Below the pieces are notes generated by a model. That model was not told the origin of the DNA. It saw nothing but the letters and a program-made list of their open reading frames with translations, and did not search any database. From positions 1 through 16,453 of the forward strand of contig JALRME010000096.1 of NCBI GenBank assembly GCA_026120035.1: a DNA stretch of 16,453 bases. Direction: 5' to 3'. Positions 9,901 to 16,453 of the stretch are shown here, piece after piece. The stretch comes from Coleophoma eucalyptorum. Taxonomy: Eukaryota > Ascomycota > Leotiomycetes > Helotiales > Dermateaceae. The stretch's first letter is position 1. Every line of letters begins with the position of its first letter. Position numbers and translations under genes: made by a program.

Positions 9901-12900
9901 CATAATCTTTGCAGCATGGTCTCTTGTGTTATCAAAACATCTTGATTCAACCGACATCTCATTTGCTACACCTATCTCAGGAAGAGAAGCTTTCGTTGAT
10001 GGTATCGACCGTCTAGATGGGCCGACTTTGACAGTCGTCCCTCGTCGATTTCAGCTTGATCCAGAAGCTACATTCGAACAGTTTGTTCATCAAGCACACA
10101 TTCAAGCCTTGCCTATTGTTAAGCACTCCCATCTGGGCATTCGTAAAGCTTTGAAGGCTGCTGGCCAATCTTCGGCTCTATTCGATACGATGGTCAACAT
10201 TCTGCCTCAAAGCCCGACTGAAAGTGAAGACATGATCTCCCGTATCTTCAAGCGGCTTGGCGAGAAGCCAGTCTGGAAAACCGAATACACAACATTGGAG
10301 ATAGAACGACATGGCGACAATACCGAGGTTCGACTCACAAGCGATATGGAGCCGATGCGGGCAAAGTTTATACTGGACCAATTTTCACAAACAATTTCCA
10401 AGATCGCGAACTGTCCCACAACAAGAATCAAAACGCTTTCAGTGGTCACTAAGGATGAATTGGCTATGTTTTCTGTTCCAAAAAGCTTCCCAACTTCGCT
10501 GCCCCAGGTCCTGCACGCTGGTTATGAGGCTCAGGTCAGATCCACGCCATGGCGAGTAGCACTACAGTGGCAGAACATCGAGGTTCTTACTTACCGTATG
10601 CTTGACTACCGTGCTAACCAGATGGCAAAATGTTTGCAAAGTCACGGTGCCAAACCAGGGGATTTTATTTGCCCGCTCCTCGAGAAGTCACCATATATGC
10701 TAATCGCACTTCTGGCCGTCTTGAAAATTGGAGCCGTCTGGGTACCACTAAGCCCAGAGAATCCATTCGAAAGGAACTCATTCATTGTCAGAGAAGTAGG
10801 CGCCAAGATCATTCTGTCTGAAAAGTCTAATGACCAGTACATGGCACACGACAACTGTGTTGTGGTTCTTGTTGATGAAGTAGACTTGACACAACACTCG
10901 AATAAAGCCCCTAATGTTGATATCTCAGGCAACGATCTCGCCTATGTCATATTTACATCTGGCTCTACCGGAAAGCCAAAAGGCTGCGTCATCACACATG
11001 CAGCTGCTGCGGCAGGAATTGAGTCTATGATCGAACTTGAATATCGTAGGACTGGCGAATGGCGTGCTCTTCAATTTTCAAATTACATATTCGATGCCTC
11101 GATTCTGGACATATTCAATACTCTTAACTCTGGTGGTACCCTGTGTATGGCTCCTACCGCACGGTTATTAAACGACCTGAGTGGAGTTATCAATGAGATG
11201 GATGTTACTCATTCATTCCTCACGCCTACTGTTGCAAGGCTGATTACACCTCAAGAGGCGCCTACCTTACAGACGCTGACAATTGGTGGTGAGCCATTAA
11301 CCGAAGATATTCTCAAGCTCTGGGCGACTGAAAGGAGAGTGATCCAGCCGTATGGCCCTACAGAAACAGCTATGGTTGTTACGATGCGCGATATGTCATC
11401 ATCAGACAATCCTCGCAATCTAGGAGCTCCATTTCCAACAGCGCACTTCTTCGTAGTGGAGCGTGATGGAACCAATCTTGTACCTTATGGAGCAATCGGT
11501 GAGCTGTGTATTGTAGGCCCTCAAGTTGAAGGAGGCCACTACCTCAAAAGACCTGATCTTACTTCAAAGGCGTTCTGTGACACCAACCTTGGAGGTTTCA
11601 CCAGGATGTATCGAAGTGGTGACCTTGGTCGTTTGCTCCCGAACGGCGAAATCGAGTGCTTAGGGAGAGCAGATAATCAGGTGAAGATCAATGGGCTGCG
11701 GATTGAACTTGGTGAGATTGAGACTGCGATTCTCAATACGGATACAGTCACTCACTCAGTCACTATTGTGGCCGAGATTGCCGGGAAGAAACAACTTGCT
11801 TCTTTCATCATCTTTGATGGCATGAGAGATGACGAAAAGGATGGAATACAACCCCCAGAGAGTTACATCACCAAGGTTGCTGAACTTAAACAGAAGTTGG
11901 CTGGTCTCGCCAGCTATATGTCTCCAAAGGTCCTTCTGCCACTTTGTTCTGTCCCGAAGTTGCCAAGCGGAAAGTCCAACAGAAAGCTTCTCGTTGAATG
12001 GATCAAAGCTATGCCGTCGGCAGTATTGTCAACATACTACTTTGACTCTTTCGGTGCGAGCTCTATTGTGAATATTACGCCTGTTGAGACGGGAAATGAA
12101 AAACTCCTCGAAGGGATGTTTACCAAAGTTCTAGGGCCTGAAGCCCGAGGGCGCAACGCGAACTTTCTAGCTCTTGGAGGAGATTCAATTTGCGCGATAA
12201 ATCTATCTAACATGGTTAAGAAACACGGTCTTGTACTCTCAGTTGGACATATCCTCAAGTCCCCTCGCTTAATGGACATGGCCTTGCAACTGCGAAAACA
12301 GGACGGGGACGGAAGTGCTACTATTGCAAAGCAATTTGAGGTTCCAAGCTATATAAACAACCAAATAGTAGCAAGGAACCTGAGCAAAGACATGTTTGAG
12401 CGTGTATATCCTTGCCCGGCTGGCCAGAACGAATTCCTACTTCAAGGACAGACATTGAACAAGATGTGGGTTCTAATGACAGTCCGGCCATTGCTTCATT
12501 CGCCAGAGCTATGGATATCAGCTGTTGGGAAGCTTACAGCCACAAACGAGATCCTCCGAACAACATTTACTTCCAAAGGTTCTCAATTCTTTGGCGTGGT
12601 CCTTAAATCAGCGTCAATCATGATTGACTTCATTGATGTGGCATCTGATACCGATCGAGAACGACAGCTCCAGAGTATCTGGAATTCTGACTTCAATTTC
12701 GGTCAGCCATTTATAAGGTATGCCATATTGACACATTCGTCAGGAAAGAAAGAGGTGGTCACGAAGATGGATCATGGGCTGTATGACGGCACGCTTCTTC
12801 GTGTTTTTGGCGATCACTTCAAAGCTCTCCAACATGATCTGCCATTGCCGCCTTTAACACATTTCAAAGACTTCACAGAAATGCAATATCAGTGCGATAA

Positions 12901-13669
12901 GGACAATGCTCTAAAATATTGGACGCAATCAATGGTCAGCCCTACAGGTTTCCAATACCCGAAGGTTGCGGAAGATTATGCACCAAACGCGACATCTGCT
13001 ATCTTTGTTCCCTCCAAGATCAACCTGGATGACTTCGCATCTTCGAATAATGTCACCGTTCCAATAATATTCCAAGCGGCATTTCAGATTTTCCTATCCC
13101 AGTGCTCTGGAGAAACAGATGTGGGATTCGACTACCTCTACACCGGACGAAACATCGATATGGGCAACAAGGGGGATCCACAACTTATTAATGGTCTCTG
13201 TGCAAATTTCTTGCCATTGAGAAGCTATGTGGATACGAAGGTCAACATTAAAGAGTATCTGGCCGAAACACAGGGACGATTTTGGGATGCCACTGACAAT
13301 GGATCAGTTGGTCTCAGTGATATATACTCTTCTATTAACCTCTCACGAGCTACTCACGGAAACAGAGCGCTCTTTCTCTTCCAACCTTTCGAGCCTTCGA
13401 AGCCTTCGTCCCAGCAGAACACGCATACTGATCCGGCAAAGGAAGACATGAGATGGGTTTACATGGCTGGTTCCGAAGTCAAGATGAACCAACCTTACGC
13501 TCTGGTCTGCGAAATTGTCAAGATTGAAGATGGCTATAAGATTAAATTCACCATCGATGAAGGAGTGTTGAGTAAAGAGGAGGCACAGGCGGGTGCGGAG
13601 CAAATCTGGACCATCATGAGGAAGTTGGTTGAGCTCGGTGATGGTAGACTTGGAAACGTACTGCAATAA
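6964..13669 (+). CDS. Dimodular nonribosomal peptide synthetase, A-T-C-A-T-C
   Basis: Exons 6964-7014, 7064-7557 and 7858-13669 give 2118 aa. Domains (approximate residues): A1 30-520, T1 535-610, C1 655-1060, A2 1068-1565, T2 1580-1660, terminal C2 1699-2118. A1 has an intact TSGSTGKPKG (186-195) and Lys509 in NGKVD, but its A4 motif reads FSAA with Ser227 at the usual Asp235 site, and A5 is YGLSE (314-318). A2 is complete: TSGSTGKPKG (1215-1224), FDAS (Asp1261), YGPTE (1347-1351), Lys1554. T1 is LGGNS (Ser577) and T2 LGGDS (Ser1625), both with the phosphopantetheine Ser. C1 has HHSLFD (770/774); C2 has DHGLYDG, keeping catalytic His1821. There is no leading C, epimerase, methyltransferase, reductase or thioesterase. 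Architecture and length resemble fungal synthetases such as FtmPS and AnaPS, which release a cyclised dipeptide through the last C domain. The start has an ATACCATGG context; ATG at 7085 is a possible alternative. The NRPS call is certain; the product is inferred. Confidence 0.96.
7015..7063 (+). other. NRPS intron 1 (49 nt)
   Basis: The donor is GTAATA, a branch-like CTGAT lies about 10 nt from the end, and the acceptor is GAAG ending at 7063. It is phase 0 and links the 17-residue first exon to the A1 N-terminus. Read-through meets TGA at 7051. An AG at 7057 would also keep frame, but it is too close to the branch. Confidence 0.7.
7558..7857 (+). other. NRPS intron 2 (300 nt, AT-rich)
   Basis: The donor is GTAAGT at 7558, the branch CTAAC is at about 7844-7848, and the acceptor is CACAG ending at 7857. 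It interrupts a Tyr codon (TA|T, residue 182) exactly before the A3 ATP-binding motif, joining LEDPA to YIIYTSGSTGKPKG. At 300 nt it is about six times longer than the other NRPS intron and visibly richer in A/T than the coding flanks. A short internal open frame (7645-7839) shows no domain. Confidence 0.92.
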
Positions 13670-14153
13670 GCCGACCGATCATTCCTTTCATTTTTATTTC
13701 TTTTGTATTTTTCGTTGCGTAGGATTGGGGGACGCAGCTTTCATGCTTGTGGGTTGTGATTGTTTTTATGGTCGCTTGTCGCATTTATTTTCTTCCCGAA
13801 AGTGGTTTTTCTATGGATTGCGCTTGGATTTATGACTCTTGTTGGCTCTTTCTCGTTTTGCGCATTGCAACAGCAAAAGAAAACTATATTTTTGACTCTT
13901 TTCAAGTAGTGAGCGTTGCAGTTATAGATCACCGCCTTGTTTAGTTTTCGGTTTAAATACAGAATGTTTCCAAAGTTATTACATTATTGCTCGTACTCAC
14001 TAGGAAGACTTCGGTATTGTGATCTTGATGTAATAACTGGTTCTGTCTAAGAAAGGGTAGTGGTGTAGCTGCCTTAGATATTTGCCATCTCCCTCGAATC
14101 GTGACACCCAAGCGATCTGGAGACCATCCAGTACATTTTGAGGCACATGTGGC
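13670..14153. other. Convergent 3' region between NRPS and AtaL-like gene
   Basis: The two stop codons face each other across 484 nt. The left half is T-rich on the plus strand (TTTTTATTTCTTTTGTATTT just after the NRPS stop), as expected for a fungal 3' UTR. Short open frames here have no domain. No canonical AATAAA signal stands out. Confidence 0.6.
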
Positions 14154-14754
14154 TTACTGCAGCTTTCCATCCAGAGCCATCTTTCGAATAGTCTCTAGGG
14201 TACCCATGACAGCCGTCCGGGCCATTGGGGCGTACTTCGTCTTCAGCTTCTCCTCCTCCTCGCTACCAGCCTTGACGTCGTCTCGGAACCATTCAAACAC
14301 ATACGTCAGGAATAGTTCCCCATTGTCGCCTTCCGACACAATGTTCTGGATCATGCTCCCGTCCTCTTGCAGGAAGTTCACCTGCGAGAGATCAGCAATT
14401 CGGTTCTCTAATCAATCCCGAAGTAAAGGGGGGCCGGGGGGGGCTGGGGAGGGAGAGGGGAAAGAGAAAAACAGATGAAAAGAGAAACAATAGTACCTTG
14501 ACGCCCTCATACTCAGTGCACACCTCCGTCGCCAGCTGCTTGCCGGTATTGCTGTATCCCTCGGCGAACTTGACCTGTCGCGTGACTTTGTTCCCTTCCT
14601 CGCTCAAGACCTGGCAGGATTCAATGGGCTTTACGAATTCATCAGCATGGCGCACTTTGCGCTGCAGGCCGATCCAGATCTGCTTCTTGTTCACGTGCGG
14701 GCTGGCCGAGGCCGGGTTGATGGCCGTGGTGTAGGCGACGTTGATGATGACCAT
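14154..14754 (-). CDS. AtaL-like SRPBCC protein (PF08982, formerly DUF1857)
   Basis: Two exons, 14754-14497 and 14381-14154, give 161 aa, the usual size of this single-domain family. The N-terminal strand INVAYTTAINP, then IWIGLQRKVRHADEFVKPIESCQVLSEE, the strands KVTRQVKFAEG and VCTEYEGVKVNFLQEDGSMIQNIVSEG, the pair FLTYVFEW, and a long C-terminal helix (MARTAVMGTLETIRKMALDG) form the alpha/beta helix-grip pattern of Bet v 1/SRPBCC proteins. There is no signal peptide or membrane segment, so it is cytosolic. The family is named after AtaL of the acetylaranotin cluster, where no catalytic step is firmly assigned; helix-grip proteins usually bind a hydrophobic ligand or help a cyclisation. The start has an AAAAATGG context. 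It converges with the NRPS and could be a tailoring or ligand-binding partner, but the family also occurs outside clusters. Confidence 0.9.
14382..14496 (-). other. Intron of AtaL-like gene (115 nt, C-rich)
   Basis: On the minus strand the donor is GTACTA at 14496 and the acceptor is CGCAG ending at 14382, with GATTAG- and CTGAT-like branch candidates. It is phase 0 and joins EYEGVK to VNFLQEDG, the expected strand sequence. It contains a long C/T-rich tract (G-rich on plus, about 14426-14460). Read-through from exon 1 stays open until TGA near 14392. Confidence 0.9.
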
Positions 14755-15330
14755 TTTTGCAAGGACTGGTGGATATAAAAGATGGGATTCTTCAGGGTGC
14801 GGGGGGTTGAGAGAAGTTGGGTTTATTGATGGAGATTATTGGCGCTGGTGCTTATGCTGATGCGGAGATTGCAAGTTGAGTGGAAAGTCAGATGTAGTGA
14901 CGTTGATGGAGCGACGCTGGCTGCTTTTAAAAGTTGAGGCGACGGCTTTTTTCGACTGGTTGATCGAGGATGGAGGGGTTGAGATTGATGCGAGCGCTCG
15001 AGCATTTTATACAGGCTACCTTGGATATAAATGGATGGACTCACACGGTTCCTGATCTCTTGTGCATCAGCTTCAACGTCCTCCCGCTTGGTCATGGCCT
15101 TGTCACCTACGGACGACGTGCATGCCGGCGGGAGATCTCGTTTCGTCCGATCGGATGACTTCGTCCGTCGGGCCAGTCGCATGCTGACTGCTTCACCTGC
15201 TCGGATGAATCTTGGGTTGTCCGCTCGAGCATTGATGCTATTTGGAGTCGAGGCATTGCTAATCCTCAATTTCCCTGAGGGTATTTCAGAGGTTTCAGTC
15301 AGTATTATTAAGTTGTGATAATCGAAAGTC
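14755..15330 (-). promoter_or_regulatory. Probable leader and promoter of AtaL-like gene
   Basis: Upstream of the ATG the minus strand is C/T-rich, and a TATAAAA element (15011-15005) lies about 250 nt away, suggesting a leader of about 200 nt. Further up, 15141-15170 is dense in CGG/CCG triplets, including CCGATCGG and CGG-N10-CCG spacing, the half-sites used by Zn2Cys6 regulators. Overlapping open frames on both strands (14823-15269 minus, 15031-15318 plus) show Ser/Arg-rich, domain-free translations and are judged non-coding. Confidence 0.35.
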
Positions 15331-15432
15331 TTCCAGGGCCGGCGATACTGCGGGACTTATGACCTCCAACCCACATGACGTATTACTCTTGGCACTTGGC
15401 CTTCTATTGAAGCCCGTTTTGACTTCGTCCGT
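15156..15432 (+). repeat. Two exact copies of a 13-bp motif, TGACTTCGTCCGT
   Basis: The motif occurs at 15156-15168 and again at 15420-15432, both in the same orientation, upstream of the AtaL-like gene. A shorter relative (TTCGTCCGA) is at 15142-15150. I did not find it in the NRPS/MFS intergenic region. It may be a regulator site or a chance repeat. Confidence 0.6.
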
Positions 15433-16377
15433 TAGCTGGCTAAGAATTCTCCATGCCGTTTTATTTTGCTCTTTCTTTGTGCTCTAGCTCATCTATAAAC
15501 CAAAGGGGTTGCCTTGTCTATCGAGTTTCAGGCTTCAGTCCTGTTATGATATAGTTGCTCACTCGTTAGAGGCCCGCTGGGGTATAAGGTAGAGCGAAGC
15601 GAGTAAAACTCCTTAAGTGTGGACTGTGTGAACTAACTCATCTTAACTCGATCTTAATTCTCACCGAGTATTTATTCTTCCTCAACCTAGAACTAGGAAT
15701 CCCTATGAAGGGCTACTTAATGACGATAGGTATTTGAGCCTCTTGTGTTCTAGCCGTAGCATTAGATCCAATGCCCATTTAACTCCAGCAAGCTCGCATG
15801 AACGGCCCTCTGCAAACATATTTAGTCTTGGTCTCTTACAGCTCCTACCTATAGTAATTCACTCTCCCGTCTATACTGAACTAATATCAGGCTACGAAAA
15901 CGAGTTTCATGCACCTCGCATTTATTCAAACAAAAGACCGGATCCTTACCCACCACGTGGTTACCCACGGAGAAGCGGGAAACGGGTACGCTAGTATCGA
16001 TGCTAAGCGACGGACCCCTGGCACACAAATCAAGCATAAAAACAACCTAGAGCTCCAGCCCTAGTTGCAGTGGAGGCACTTGTCTCTGCTTGAAGAACCA
16101 CGGCTAAGGGACCGGTCCTATACCTGGACGCTATTGTACATAGAAGATTCTAGAAAATAAAAATGCCAGTCTAGCTATACCAAATGTAAATGTACAATTC
16201 TTTCTTCCTCTATTTCTTTTTTTATTCCTCTCAATACAATATTAGTTTGCTCTTACCTTCTTACTTGCAAACCTCACTTAAGAACTTCCGTGGTAAAACA
16301 GATGCATTCGACATTGGCTTCATGTTTGTTGAGTACACGTTTGTCCAGGAGAGCCAAGGAGGGGTTGGTGTTTGAGA
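15331..16377. other. Intergenic region, no gene recognised
   Basis: Short frames (15734-15994 plus, 15849-16037 minus, 16190-16375 plus) have no domains and poor starts. A perfect 10-bp palindrome ACCACGTGGT (15952-15961) contains a CACGTG E-box. From about 16140 the sequence turns T-rich on the plus strand. No tRNA, transposase or inverted terminal repeat was recognised. Confidence 0.55.
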
Positions 16378-16453
16378 GGGGGGGGGGGGGGGGGGGGAGA
16401 AGGGGGTTTCCAAAATTTAATTTTTGTTTTTTAAAAAATTTAAAAAAAAGCAA
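16378..16453. repeat. Poly-G run and A/T low-complexity tail (probable contig end)
   Basis: Twenty consecutive G (16378-16397) are followed by AGAAGGGGG and then an almost pure A/T stretch of T- and A-runs to the window end. Such sequence is typical of the unreliable edge of a short-read contig. Confidence 0.75.

Noticed and set aside
6964..13669. Siderophore synthetase of the NPS6/SidD type, suggested by A-T-C-A-T-C order
   Set aside because: In that group the second A domain is degenerate; here A2 keeps all core motifs, and no hydroxyornithine-type tailoring gene or siderophore transporter is nearby.
6964..13669. Gliotoxin-type (GliP-like) epidithiodiketopiperazine synthetase
   Set aside because: GliP ends with a third T domain; this protein ends directly after C2, and no sulfur-handling genes are present.
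14823..15318. 148-aa minus-strand and 95-aa plus-strand ORFs
   Set aside because: They overlap on opposite strands, have Ser/Arg-rich domain-free translations, and lie where the AtaL-like gene's leader and promoter are expected.
15540..16140. Decayed transposon
   Set aside because: The texture looks non-coding and repeat-like, but I found no inverted termini, target duplication or transposase motif to support it.

Overview
The window looks like a piece of nuclear DNA from a filamentous ascomycete (Pezizomycotina, perhaps Eurotiales-like; the exact taxon cannot be fixed by eye). The evidence is short GT...CTRAY...AG introns of 48-66 nt, Kozak-like starts (CAACAATG, ACCATGG, AAAAATGG), pyrimidine-rich leaders, and gene families typical of fungal secondary-metabolite loci. 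The last ~80 bases (a 20-G run followed by almost pure A/T) look like a contig end.

Layout: 1-571 is AT-rich, with a 17-bp tandem duplication and no convincing gene. 572-1357 (-) encodes a small, probably secreted carboxymuconolactone-decarboxylase (CMD)/AhpD-fold protein whose single 66-nt intron is in frame and easy to miss. 1358-3393 is intergenic, with at most a degraded coding remnant near 1.5-1.84 kb. 3394-4766 (-) is a three-exon MFS transporter of the monocarboxylate-porter type, 424 aa after splicing. 4767-6963 is a 2.2-kb divergent intergenic region. 6964-13669 (+) is a three-exon nonribosomal peptide synthetase (NRPS) of 2118 aa with order A-T-C-A-T-C. 14154-14754 (-), convergent with the NRPS, is a two-exon AtaL-like SRPBCC protein (PF08982, formerly DUF1857), 161 aa. 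14755-16453 has no confident gene.

Working model: the NRPS activates two building blocks, joins them in the first C domain and releases the product through its terminal C domain. Known fungal enzymes of this architecture and size make diketopiperazines or, when the first unit is anthranilate, benzodiazepinediones. The first A domain lacks the Asp that normally holds the alpha-amino group (Ser227 takes its place), so its substrate is probably not an ordinary alpha-amino acid. The transporter could export the product. The AtaL-like and CMD proteins could be tailoring or accessory proteins, but only adjacency supports that. No pathway-specific regulator, P450, methyltransferase or prenyltransferase lies in the window, so this is either a minimal cluster or part of one that continues beyond the edges.
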